From contig JABYQS010000100.1 in NCBI GenBank assembly GCA_022592435.1, forward strand, positions 62,001 through 126,000: 64,000 nt of DNA, in the 5' to 3' direction. The stretch comes from Cerioporus squamosus. Taxonomy: Eukaryota > Basidiomycota > Agaricomycetes > Polyporales > Polyporaceae. The translations under genes were made by a program, and so were the position numbers. Positions 24,666 through 36,013 of the stretch are shown here, piece by piece (position 1 is the first letter of the stretch; each line of letters opens with the position of its first letter). Under the pieces are notes generated by a model. It saw only the letters and a list, made by a program, of their open reading frames with translations. It searched no databases and was not told the DNA's origin.

Positions 24666-27600
24666 ATGCCGGCCGCACCCTTCTCCCGTCTCGCCCTCGC
24701 CGCCGCTCTGATTGGTGCGTTGTAAGTCATTGGGCGACCTACATCCGCTCATCTTGCTCTAGAGTACGACAATGACAAGGATGACCCTTCAAAGCCTCCG
24801 AAGTCTGCGCAAGACAGCGCCATCTTCCTCCCCTTTCGAAACATACCCATACGACCTGAGCGGAAGAGCACGGACTATCTCGGGGTATCCCTTCCCAGCG
24901 AGACCGGCGACAGCGCGCCTCGCCCTGCGAGCCGTAGCTCAGGAGCATTCGACCGCAAGTCCCGTGCCTCCATTGATGCTCTACGCAACCCATTTGGCAG
25001 GGATTCGACGTACGACGCAGGATATGAGGAAGAGGAGGAAGAGGAGGACCTGGAGGTAGACCTGGCCTCGTGGGGTCTCGATGCCCTTGTGCCGAAGGAG
25101 AAGGAAAAGGAGAAGGGGAAGGAGAAGGAGAAGCGAAAGAGGAACAAGTCTGAAGTCCTACCCAACCCGCACGACATGTTAGGACGCGGTCGACCACCCC
25201 ATATGCGCACGATGAGTGGGAACCTGCTCAATGGTCTGGGAGAAGGGGGAGCGTTTCTCGACTCCCAACCCTCCGCTGATTCCCTTGGGGCACGCAGACA
25301 CTCCATAGGCGATCCTCTCGACGCACCCATGGCATACGACAACAATCCCATCCTACCTCCGCGTGCACGTAGCCCATCCGCACACGCTCTCATAGACAAC
25401 ATCGCCCTATCCAATCCTCTACACACCGTCCCATTTCCTTCAAGCGAGACAGTCCGATCACCCACACCCGGAGATGACCGCCGGCGCACACTCAGTCTCG
25501 GTTCCCGTGGGATGCTGAACAACGAGTTCCGTCCGACGTCGCCAGACCGAGCATCCCGGCTCGATCATGGACGTACATACTCCAGCGGGTCCATCGGCAA
25601 GATGCTCGACGAGCCCCAGCCCGATGAAGATAATCCCTTCGCACTCCGCCCGCCTTCCCCCAGCCGCATGTCTCGCTTCGACCCGAAGGCGCAGCGGGCG
25701 CGTACGCTCTCACATGGGACACTTGCTACGCAGATGATGCTGGACGACGAGCCCGCTCTCCGCGCGGAGGCCGTCTCACGACCGTCAATGGGCGAGAGGA
25801 GATACTCGCGAATGGATCTTATGCGTCCGAAGGTCCTCATTATGCCCAGCCCCCTCCAGAGCGCTGCCACCGCACCGGCGCCGCCACCGGTTCGCGCTCA
25901 TGAAGGGTTCGAGTTGTCTACGGATGGTCGGCCCCTTCCGCCTGGAGCGCGGGCTGCACGCCGTGCGTCTGCGTCGCTGTCCACGCTGGAGCCAGGGGGT
26001 CTGTCGGCACCCATTGCGTCGAACTCGTTCACACCAAATCCGCGGGCTAGTCTTACACTCTCCCAGCTCATATTCCGCAACACACTTCTTGTGGACGGAC
26101 AGCGCGACGTTGCATATGCAGATATTGAGGGCCGCTTGAAGCGAGCGACCGAGGACGGCGAGCAGATTGAACCAGAGTCGGAGCCGGAGCCTGAACCTCA
26201 GCCCGTCGTGCACCCCGATGAACCTACTGGACCCAAACGTCCGGCCGGCAAGTTGTATGGGCGCAGTCTCATTGACAACCTAGAGGCACGCAAGGCGGAG
26301 ATGCGTGGAAAGCAGCGGTAATGAGTTCTCCACCACAGCGATATCGCGGCATTAATTGACATCTTTTCAGGGTATTCCGCGGTGACGATCGTCCGTCAAT
26401 GATGGCGCGCACGCAGCCTGTGCGGTCGAGCACTTTGATCAACCCCGAGGAGCTCAAGCGGCCCGGGTCGCAACACATGAACTCGTTCAACTCGGCTCCG
26501 AATCTCACCCGTCGCAACTCTGTGAACGCAAAGCCGCTCCTCGACTTCGAGGACGAGATCCCGGGAGCACCGCGCCAAAGTCTCCATCCAGGCGGGGGAG
26601 GCCTGGGCGCCGCCGGAACCACGCGCTCTGTATTCGGTGTTGACACGCTTTGGGAACGCGAACTCGCGAAGCTCCAGGTCATCGAAGAGCAGGAGCGACA
26701 GGCCGAGGAGGAGCGCAGGAAACGTGAAGCCGAGGAAGAAGCCAAGAACAAGAAGAAGGGCAAGAAGAAGAAAGGAAAGGGCAAAGAGAGGGAAGAGCAG
26801 CCTCCCAACGCACCCACTTCTCCTGCACCTCAGACTTCCTCCCCAGGGATTACCGAGTCGAACTCAGCACCACCGGTCCTCCCTGCAATCCCTAAGACGA
26901 CCGTCAGGCGCGCGCCTCCGCCGCCTGTAGACGACGATGACGAGTCCGACGATGACAGCGACTCGAGCGACGCGCCGGTCCCTGCCCGAGCGCAGGCCTC
27001 GGGCTGGCACTCTGACGAGGACGAGGGGCCCCGGCGCACGACAGGCACCGGGCCACGATATCCCAATATTGGCGGGCCCCCTCGCCTCCCGCAGATTCCC
27101 GGCGCGCGGGACGACGACGAGAGCAGCGAAGAAGACGTGCCCCTCGTCGCAACGATCGGCCGCGCAGCGCAGCGACAGGCGCGCTCGCGCGTGGGCGATG
27201 ACGACAGTTCGGACGAGGAGAAGCCTCTAATCGTCCTCCTCGACAAGACGAAGCAGAAGCTTCCATCGCTCGGCGGGGGCGGAAGCAGCCTGTCGCCGCA
27301 CTCCCCAGCTCGCGCTGGCGGCGGCGACGATGACGACGATGACGACAAGCCGCTGGGCCTGCGCGTGTCACACTTCGGGTCGTCGCTCAACCCGTCGCTC
27401 GCAGGCGGCAACGAGGACGAAGACGACAAGCCGCTGGGCCTGCACCCCGAGCAGCTGCGCAAGTCGCAATTCTTCATGGCCGCGCAGCAGCAGCAGGCGG
27501 TCCAGCAGCAGCAGATGCTCGCGCAGGCGCAGATGGCACAGATGGCGGCGGCGCACCAGTCGATGGTGTTCGGGGCGCCGTCGATGATGAGCTCGGGCTT

Positions 27601-27742
27601 CTTTGGGCCGCCCCCGATGGCGCCCCCGATGATGATGTACCCGCAACTGCCGCCGACGCCCCCGCCGATGCAGGACGCGACCAAGTTCGTGCGCGTCGAC
27701 AAGTGGCGACACGACGTCGCAGTTGAGGGCGAGCGGTCATAG
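24666..27742 (+). CDS. Large acidic, low-complexity protein of unknown function
   Basis: About 990 residues in three exons. Exon 1 reads MPAAPFSRLALAAALI; a donor GTGCGT in phase 1 joins it to EYDNDKDDPSKPPK, so the short hydrophobic start is not a full signal peptide. A second intron near 26320-26371 joins MRGKQR to VFRGDDRPS. The body is Ser/Pro/Arg-rich and disordered, with a Lys/Glu run at about 25090-25140, a coiled coil (LWERELAKLQVIEEQERQAEEE) followed by Lys-rich KKKGKKKKGKGK, four acidic repeats ending in PL (SEEDVPLV, SDEEKPLI, DDDDKPLGL, DEDDKPLGL) between 27110 and 27440, a Gln/Met-rich stretch and a Pro/Met-rich tail ending DKWRHDVAVEGERS. No enzymatic domain is visible. It may be a phosphoprotein scaffold; that is a guess. 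Confidence 0.8.
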
Positions 27743-28482
27743 TGCCAAGTGGTTCGTATGCTCTCGTGTGTACTCCCCATCCGTCTACTTACAGTTTTCA
27801 TCCCTCTGTCTTGGCCGCCCATTGTGGATTATGATCTCGATTCTCTTGGGAGGATTATGGTTCATCCGTTTCACCTCCATCGTCCTCTCCGGCACTGCTT
27901 TGCCCGGCTCTCGATGTCTCCTAGCGTACCCACCGGTAATACACACCACGCTTTCGCGCATATGCTTTCTTCATCTCTCAGGATCTTGGACATCCCAGCA
28001 ACTCAGCACCACCACACGCAATACGCAGCACACCTGATAACATACTTGCAGCAGCAGAATACAGTAACTTGTAGCTAGTGTCCGACGAGGCGATTAACTA
28101 TGAGTGAGGAAACTACAAGAACAAATGTGAAGGGAGTGCTCCATGGGAATCGGATCGACAGCGGCAGCGGTATCTCGGGAGTGGGAAGAGCAATGCGACA
28201 TCGGACTGCAGGACTTGGAACCAGGAAGAAGAGGTTAAGAGGGGGTAGAGGGGTTGAGGAGAAGGGGGGAGAGGGAGAGTTACTTGAGGCAACTGCATGG
28301 ACGACAGTTGGACGGGAGGGGGAGATCTGGAGGCACAGGGAAGGGTGGGGAATGAGAGACAGTAATGATGTAACCACACGGGCGAACCAATGTGGAGCTG
28401 GAGCATAAAAGGCATAAATAACGGCCGTCCATGCGGGGATGCTGAGGGCGAGGACACGCTGTACACGACGCAGCCATGTGCA
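27743..28482. other. Convergent 3' intergenic region
   Basis: About 740 nt between two facing stop codons. The first half is CT-rich 3' UTR-like sequence. The second half (about 28220-28345) is strongly purine-rich on the plus strand with runs of G and GGA. Frames seen here are compositional by-products. Confidence 0.55.
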
Positions 28483-31400
28483 TCAGCGCCCCTCCTCTTC
28501 TGGCACATCCTCTGGCGGGTTCGGATTGAGCAGGTACAGCCGCCGTTTGGGCACGGTCACGATCGACACGTCGCGCCGACTGAGCTCCTCCTCGATCCGA
28601 CGTTGCCGCGTCTCCTCATCTCGTCATCATCGTCGTCGACGTCGGGCGACATGTGCCCGTGCGACGTCGCGTAGTCATGATCGTAGCCGTTCGCGCGGTA
28701 CGGCGGCTGATGGTGCTGGTACGGACCCCGTCCGTCGGACGGGAAGGGCACGGCGACGGAGTCGTTCATCGACAGCGGTCGCGAGCCCGCGGGGGAGCCT
28801 ACGCGGGGGACGGGCGTGAAGGCGGTGGGTTCCGCGCGCAGGCGGCTGAAGATGACGGAGAGAACCGACTCCCGGGGGCGGCCGTTCCATGCGAGCACAA
28901 AGAGGATGGCATAGAAGGCCATCGTCCACGCGAGGAAGACCCCAAATGTTGCCTTCGGGGCCCGCTGCCAAAGGGCAACGAGCGACAGGACGGAGAGCGC
29001 GAGCAGGAAGGCGTGGAAGAGAAGATGGACGGCGCCCTCGAACGGCGGAGGGAGGACGGGATGGTCCGGCGGTCCTTGGCTCATCATGAGGCCGTTCGTG
29101 CTGGTGACTTCCATCGGGGTCGTGCCGGGTGTCCAGGGTTCTCTTCGGTCAAAAGGGCTAACGCCTCCACCCTACCACGCAATCACACAGGTTAGCACCT
29201 ACACACAGCACCGCATGATAGGGAGATGACGCACCGTGCCGTTCGTGCCTAGTCGCGGGTCCAGCCAGCTCATGTCGCTTAGGTTGCGTGGTCTGTGGCT
29301 GGGTCGTGGGTCGGAGAATGCGGCAAGGCTGTTTCCACTAGCGCGACGTTGGCGAATCGGCCTGTTTACGACTTCGAAGGATCGCTGTGATGGTGTTTGG
29401 GTCTGTTCATCTGTCGCAGTCTCGTTCGATCGTCGACCAGTTATACCAGCCCAAGTGCCTATCCCAGCCCATGACCTCACCCTCCTCTTCCCCTCGCCCG
29501 TATTCGACAATGTCGGCTCGGAGCGCGCCGAAGGACTAGCTGCACGCTCGTTCACGCTCAACTTCTCTAAAGTAGAGTCGGCACGATGCCTTCCCTCAAT
29601 CTCCGAGTCTTTCAGCTCGGGTCCCCTCAAGCACAACGCGATGAGCTGGAGCATAGGAACAAGACCGTACAGGCCTGCAAACAGAGCCAATCCGGCCTTG
29701 GCGTGCGTGGTCTGGAGGTGAAGAGGAGACGTCGACCGCCTGGCGAGAGACGAGGGTGACATGGCGGTGATAGAGGTGAAAGAAGTCGCAAGGCCGACAA
29801 CTCCGAGCGCATATGCGGCGACCCCAACGACGACGCCGAGGTACATAAGAGATATGTTGCGATCTGTGAGCTGTGAGGAGCCAACGGAAGGGGAAGAAAG
29901 ACGGTAGAGAGCTACAGCAGGGAAGAAGAGTGCGATGGAGACGGCCGCAAGGGACTTGTGGAGAGTCGACGTGTCGTATGCGAATGCCTGCGGCGACGGT
30001 GACGCTTGTCCCGTTTCAGATCCTGAGCCGGTACTAGTCGGCGAGCTGGCAGAGGAACCAGAGGTGGGTGAACCGGAGGTGGTGGATGACCGGCCAAGCG
30101 AAGTGGCACACTCTGTCATGTACTCAACAGTGACACCTACTCCGTTGGCACTGATGCCAGTAGCCAGGGACCCGCTCCCAAATCCTGACCACGTTTGATT
30201 CGTCTTGGTTAGCGTGGCATTGTATGCTCTCAAGAGCCATACATCCGAGAGGTAGTTTCCTGCTGCGTCACGTCCGCCGAAGATGATCGTGTCCGACGCA
30301 GGGATGGATGTATCGCCTACCAGCGGCTGTGACCACGAGAGGGCTGCAGCGCCTTGTCGGGGAACAGGATACTTGGGCTTTCCGTTTGAACCGGGATCGC
30401 CTGAAGGTAGGACACGAGCCCACGCGCCTGGGGGAAATTGGGTAAGGATCAGTCCTTCTCTGTGTTTTGAATGCCAACGAACCTGTTCCAATATCAAGAA
30501 CATCCTATTCAATGATCACGTCAGCATGCACCCTTATCATGTTGATGGCAGGGAGGAAGACTCACGACTTCTCCGCGAGCAGATCCGCCACCGTCATCCC
30601 ATAACGTACTGTTGAATGTTCCGAACAGTACGAACGCCTGTGTATTGAAGCTGGACGAAGCGCCGTTCATATTGGGCACGACGGCAGGGTCGATTCGAGG
30701 TGCAAGGCAAGGTTGTGGGTTAATGATACCACCAGACGCGGTGTCGATGATTTGAGCATCCTGCACGGCACAGGAGGAATCCAAGATGGACTGCTTTGAA
30801 GCAGCTGATTTACACCCTCCAACAGCAACGACCTGGTGTCCCACCATCGTGCCTCCTACAGCGACTCTCCCAGGAATGGTACCGTCCACATTCACACGAC
30901 TCCAACTGCCTGTGACTGAGTTGGGAAGATTGGAGGAGAGCGTTCCACCGACGCTGAGCTGCCATATCTCCGATAGAGGGTAGAGGTTCTTCCCATCGTA
31001 TCCGCCGGCCATATAGATGGTGTTGTTCAAGACGGTGCCCTGAGAGTCGCTTGTGCGCGGGTCAATGCCACCCACGGCGCCGTAACGAGCGGAAGGGCCA
31101 CCTGGGGACAATCCGACCTGGGCCCAGAACTTACTGGTGTAGCTGTATTCCTTGGGGTATGTTAGGCAACGGTGCGCCCCGACACATGCTGAAGAGGACG
31201 TACCCAAACATCAGCCACAGCGCTACCGTCCGAACTCTCTCCGCCTACTACCACATGACCGTGACGACTACAATGGTTGAGTTCAGGACAGCAAACCATG
31301 AAGCGACAGAACTCACTAGCTCGCCGCCGAATCATCGCCACCTATCATCGCCGACCTGACTGAAGGTGTCTGGTCCAGGCCGGAGGGCGCAACCGGGGTC

Positions 31401-31756
31401 GACCATTGGAGCGAGCTGAGGTCCAAACTTTGGGTATCCACCCTCAGCATATGTGCTCAGCTTGAGCGATAACGGGGACAGACGCACGCATAGGTCGCTT
31501 TGGTTGGGAAACCTTGTTGGGACTCGCCTCCAAATATCAGAAGAACCCTGTTCACATCGTCGTAGCCAATAGTCGCGTCCTTCAAGGGCGGCGCGGCGGA
31601 ACCAGCGAGGAGGTCTGTCAGCTCAATCCACTGGAGTGGCGGAACGGGCATGCTGGTCGAGATGGCCTGGGCGTGAACGGCGGGAAGACACGAGAGAAAT
31701 GCAAGGAGGAGACTGAAGAGGACATGGCGGGGGAGTCGTGAGGAACCAGGAGACAT
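28483..31756 (-). CDS. Kelch-propeller protein with cytochrome b561-like membrane domain
   Basis: A predicted surface or secretory-pathway protein. A signal peptide (MSPGSSRLPRHVLFSLLLAF..LPAVHAQ) is followed by Kelch-type repeats: DDVNRVLLIFGGES, NNTIYMAGGYDGKN..LSEIWQLSV, VGHQVVAVGG, DTIIFGGRDAAGNYLSDVWLL. A Ser/Thr/Gly-rich linker leads to five hydrophobic segments: HKSLAAVSIALFFPAVALYRL, SLMYLGVVVGVAAYALGVVG, HAKAGLALFAGLYGLVPMLQ, VHLLFHAFLLALSVLSLVAL and TFGVFLAWTMAFYAILFVLA. The His-led first and third segments resemble cytochrome b561 helices. A long cytosolic Ser/Arg region sits between segments 3 and 4. At the 3' end an intron from GGACGGG to ATGAGG (about 28630-28730) puts DEETRQRRIEEELSRRDVSI and TVPKRRLYLLNPN in frame to a stop at 28483; without it the frame stops at 28557. 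Upstream ATGs exist, but this one begins the signal peptide. Electron-transfer function is inferred. Confidence 0.82.
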
Positions 31757-34700
31757 GTTGGCGGGAAGACGGGGGGGCTGGAGAGCCCGTGCTCTGCGAG
31801 CAGGGAGGGGGGAGGAGGACAAAGCCAGCGAATCGATGTGGAGGTTCGCCAGAAGACGCGGTGTCCGCCATTCGACTGCCCGCCCGGCATCCCTCCCGCG
31901 TTCCCGTCAGACGCCCGGCCACGCCTCTCCCGGCGACTGTCTCTGCTCGTCCTCTGCGTCTGCGTCCACCACCACCGCCTTGCCGTGATATCCCCGCGTC
32001 CGCCACCCGCACGTCTCTGCGTATCTCTCGCGCTCGCCGCTGTCTGCTCGCCCTGTGTCCAGCAGCAGCCTCGAGACTGTCGCTCTTCGCCCACGCCGTC
32101 TCCGCCACGTACCGGAGAACACATGCTGCCTCTGATCCGGCCACTTTCACAGCCAGATTCCATGCCATTCTAGACGGTACCTCAGCACGGGCTCGCCTCC
32201 CCGATGGCCTCAAGCGGCTACAGCGACGCCGCACGTTGCAAGGCAGTCTGGCCGCTATGACGCTTTGGATGATGATTGGATCGTCAAGCACACCCAAAGT
32301 GGTCATCACCAACCGTCTCTCAGAATCGTGCGGAAGAACATATCAATGGGTCTCGCATGGCGCGCTCACTCAGGTGCTCTCGAAACGTCTCGCCCCCACC
32401 TGCACGCCCTCGGCCACAGCGTCAGGATCCCGTGAGTGAAGGTGCCAAGGTTTCGCCGAGATTTGTTTTTGCAGTGCTTCAGAACGTGCAGAAACATCTC
32501 TCATTGTATCCCACGAGTAACAGGCAGTCCTCGCTGTTTGTATGATAGCAACGGGTGCGTTCGCTCTTCACAATCCGCAGCTGACGAAGCCGCATGGCCT
32601 ATTCTCAGGCCTTATGGATTGTGAACGAAAATAGACCGGGTAGAAAGAATTTGCTTGGGCTCTGCATAGAGGTAAATGTGCATGACAAGTTGCTTCATTC
32701 CGTGTTCTGTCTTTTCCAGTCGCTCAGCCTTTTTCTACTATGATTGAGTGGCCCAAGTATTGTATTGTCAGCCGCCAGGATCATGGCGGCGTTGGCAATG
32801 GTAGCCGTTATATTCAACCCGTAGAATTCCTATCAGCCACATCGACCTCTCGCTGCTTGTACGATGCCTCCGAGGCTTCAGCTCATACCGCTCGCCAACA
32901 GTCGCCAACCCAACTTGAACAAGGTATTCGAGCGATTGAGGCGACCAGCTGACATGTACATATGAGATCATTGTCTTCAACGACGACACAATCAAGTATT
33001 GATTTTGACGCATCTGTCACCCGCCACAACCTTAACCAGTCATCCCAGCTGCACAGTTAACACCGACGCAACCGTCGGAGCGCCGTCCTCACTACGGTGA
33101 GTTCAGAGCTCCCTGTACCAGCCGTGACTCGGTCTCACTGCAGGGGCAGGATCAGGGTTAGGACCAGGTCGCGTCGCGCAAATGACGGCAGTGGCGACCT
33201 CTCAACCACATCCAGTGCCTGCAGGGTTCCCTCCTACTACGAGTTCCTGCCATGACTCCAACCAACCTTGGACCAGTGCGCTCCGGTCGAACTGTGACGC
33301 TAGCAACACAATTCTTGTGGCCGAGATGTGGCAAGTCGGTATCTGGCAGGCGCGAATCTTGAACGACTCAATACCAGTCGGATGATGGCTGCGGCCTCGA
33401 GTTTGTGGTGGTTAGCATGGCTACTCGGACTCAACGCTCGAGTTGAGTGTGTATTGCGCTCTGCGGTGCGGTGATCATCAGGGTGAGCGGTCCCAAGCCC
33501 GAGCACAGACGGACCACACGTAAGTAAGTAGGACCGCAATCCGAAGCGCGACGCCCACCTCAGGCTCATGGGAAATTGTGCGTTTCTCTCAGAAAATGTG
33601 ACCCTGGGCCGACTTGCTTATGCAACTCGAGCCAGCCTCCGCATCGTTTAGCCACCAAGCGAAAGAGACTTGTGTTGTTCCCCTTCTGGCAGGAACTGGA
33701 GGATCGGCAAGGTGATCTCGTATACTCCCGCGATGGAACGTTCGGATCGGTGGCCAATCGTCGAGCTGATCGGCCGGGAGCGCCCATTTTGCCCAACCGA
33801 CGGCCCCGAGCGCCTCCGCAAGCAGCAACTTGCCGACGACACCGCCGTAGTCCAGTGCCAGCTTGAGCTCACCTCGGCCCTCTCGGTCTCTATCTCCTTC
33901 GCAAACGGCGCAATCGTCTCGTTGCGGTGTGGTTCGTGGACTACGCTGAAACGGTGTGGTTAGTGGCTCCTCTCCGCCGTACGGACCTCCACTGAGCCCT
34001 CGCATAGATCAGAGACAGGTCAGGCGGAGAGCTTCTCTCCATGCGCGTTCGGACGCGGAGGGCACGGTCACCCGGCGTTTGCACCCACAAAGAAGGTGGG
34101 AGGAATACTTCCGCTGTTGTGATCAGTATTTCTGATAGTCCAGGTAACTCTGTCAATTTTCTCGTCTGGATTGGCGGCCATGAGGCAACCGACTATTCGA
34201 GCGGTCCGTCAACCCTCTGCCGCATGCTACCCAACGGCTCCTAGACTGTGGCGTCGACTTTGTACTGCTTTGTTTTGCAGAACAAGAAGTCTCCTGAGGG
34301 GCCAAACTACCGTCCAGGATGGTGAGCACCCTATCTGGGATAGCCTAGGAAGTCGTCGCCACACCCCCCGAATTGCAACAGGAGCTCACTTCCAACATCC
34401 AGTGCGTTTGGACTCTACAGCAATCAACCCCGACCCGTCGCACCGAGGCTCTCATGGCCTACGTCAACGCGTCAACGCGGACAGCTCTCCTACGACCACA
34501 TGAGCGGATCGACTCAGGCTCGGTTCCACACCCCCGATCAGGGCCAGCAGAGGCCATACCGCGCACCGACACCGTCTGTGGCGTGCGTACCCCCGGCGTG
34601 GCGCATGGCGGCGCGCACAACCTCTGTTCGTTTGGCGGCCCATCATCGCTGCTGCTGCGCGCTCTCCCCCCGAACTCTGGGGCAGCAGCGGCAGCGCCCT

Positions 34701-35474
34701 GCGCGATGCCAATCAGCTCCGCTTGCCCACCTCGTCTGGACGATCAGTCTCATCCACAACGGTGCTGGGTACTGGGTGCTCGACAGCGCGCGAGGGCGAA
34801 CATGGGGCTCGCACGACGGAATACGTGTAACGACTCCTCCCCCGGGCCTCAAGTCCATCCAAAGGTACACACGGCCACCCACAATCGATACAGCCCGACG
34901 GAGGCTCCCCCGAGGGCCGGAGAAGGGACTGCACCGGGCGACGGCGGCAAGTCTGTCGACTGGCCGCCCGCCGCCAGCCGTCTAGCCGCGTCCAAGGAAG
35001 GGTCCAGCGTACTCGGGCGTGCGGGCGGGATGGGCTTTCTGAGCTGTGGCGGGCGTGGCGGGTGTGGCGGGGCGACTTTGGTCGAGCCGCCACCCTTGCG
35101 AGCTCCCGTGTCCTTGGGTGCCCGGTCGCCCCATCGCTCTCTGCGCGCGCCGCCATTCGTCAAGGTGAGTCCGTCCCTCCTAATAACACGGGGATCACGC
35201 ATCGATCGCACACAGCATGTGCTGGTGCCCGAGAGTTGCGCGTCATGGGCCCCCATCTGTTCTCCCTCGTACGGCGCGCTGCCAGTATCTCGTCCTCCGT
35301 GCATCGAGGCATGTGCGCGCCGGGAGATGTGGATTCTCCTCACCGCTAAGAGCGCGCTGGAGACGGTGTGCGGACGCTCAGTAGGTACGCTATTAAATCC
35401 TCCTCGCGGAGTCGTATCGATGCTCAGCGAACACCGAACGCATTTCCCTGCACGGCAACGACACGGACACTGCG
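31757..35474. other. Gene-poor region upstream of the small zinc-finger gene
   Basis: Some 3.7 kb in which several frames of 100-370 residues exist (for example plus 31738-32439 and 34373-35497, minus 33589-34005), but all are rich in R, P, S, G and A, overlap others on the opposite strand, and show no family signature or credible splice chain. A run at 32260-32365 (GRYDALDDDWIVKHTQSGHH) looks slightly more protein-like but cannot be extended. I could not identify a transposon. The stretch ends in the GC-rich 5' side of the next gene. Confidence 0.45.
32567..32625. repeat. Short imperfect inverted repeat (hairpin)
   Basis: Arms TTCACAATCC (32567-32576) and GGATTGTGAA (32616-32625) are exact reverse complements; inside them CATGGCCT and AGGCCTTATG pair imperfectly around a small loop. 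It could fold in RNA or be a remnant of a small mobile element; no flanking duplication was evident. Confidence 0.4.
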
Positions 35475-36013
35475 ATGGCGTGAGTCGTATTCTCTAAACC
35501 ACGCTGCGAGCCCGTCTCGCAGCCAATGCTCCGCCACAGTCGCTGACCCCGTGCATTCTCTCCCCCCAGTGACTTCATTGGTTACTACAAGAGGACCGGC
35601 AACCCTGAGCTCCTCATATGTGCTGACCACATTCGTGGGGGTCACTGTCCCGCTGCAGTTCATATTACCCAGGCGCAAGATCACTTACGCGCTGTACACG
35701 GAGTGCATATGTACGTCGTCCGCCTGCTTCAGCTGCACACCTCGGTGTCTGACAGTCATTCGATCCAGGGGGCCCGTCGTTTGCACCATCTGCGGCTGGA
35801 AGTTCAAGGAACTCGTCCGCTTTGCTAGACATCAATGGGTGCAGTGAGTGACCCAGCCCGGGTTCTGTTACCCTTCGCACTCAGCCTCTGACATGAGGAA
35901 TTCACAGTACAGTGACTGCGCCGTGCATCGAGTGCGGTCGGCAGTTCCGTACTGCCAACGACCGGTTTGCTCATCTCTGTGAGAGACACGGCCTCACGCC
36001 AGAGAACTCCTGA
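35475..36013 (+). CDS. Small three-finger C2H2 zinc-finger protein
   Basis: About 108 residues in four exons, almost entirely zinc fingers. The start ATG GC|T gives MADFIGYYKRTGNPELLI. Finger 1 is atypical, CADHIRGGHC with 8 residues between cysteines, then 11 to HLRAVH (H-x4-H). Finger 2 is CTICGWKFKELVRFARHQWVH (C-x2-C-x12-H-x3-H). Finger 3 is CIECGRQFRTANDRFAHLCERH (C-x2-C-x12-H-x4-H), then GLTPENS and TGA. Introns interrupt between fingers 1 and 2 (AT|G) and inside the last His codon of finger 2 (CA|T), both phase 2 with good GTACGT and GTGAGT donors. Probably a DNA- or RNA-binding regulator in the nucleus; there is no effector domain in what I can see, and an upstream exon could be missed. 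Same finger plan and intron phases as the gene at 38250. Confidence 0.72.

Noticed and set aside
25089..25140. GA-rich microsatellite-like run
   Set aside because: It lies in frame within an exon and encodes a Lys/Glu stretch, so it is explained as coding low complexity.
26830..27822. A 330-residue minus-strand frame
   Set aside because: It is the complement of the acidic and Pro/Met-rich part of the large plus-strand protein and only reflects biased codons.
31738..32439. A 233-residue plus-strand frame upstream of the Kelch gene
   Set aside because: It runs antisense through the Kelch leader and promoter, is proline and arginine rich, and has no recognisable content.
34373..35497. A 374-residue plus-strand frame
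   Set aside because: Composition is dominated by R, P, S, A and G; opposite-strand frames of similar length overlap it, and it has no domain or splice logic. It overlaps in another frame the start of the small zinc-finger gene.
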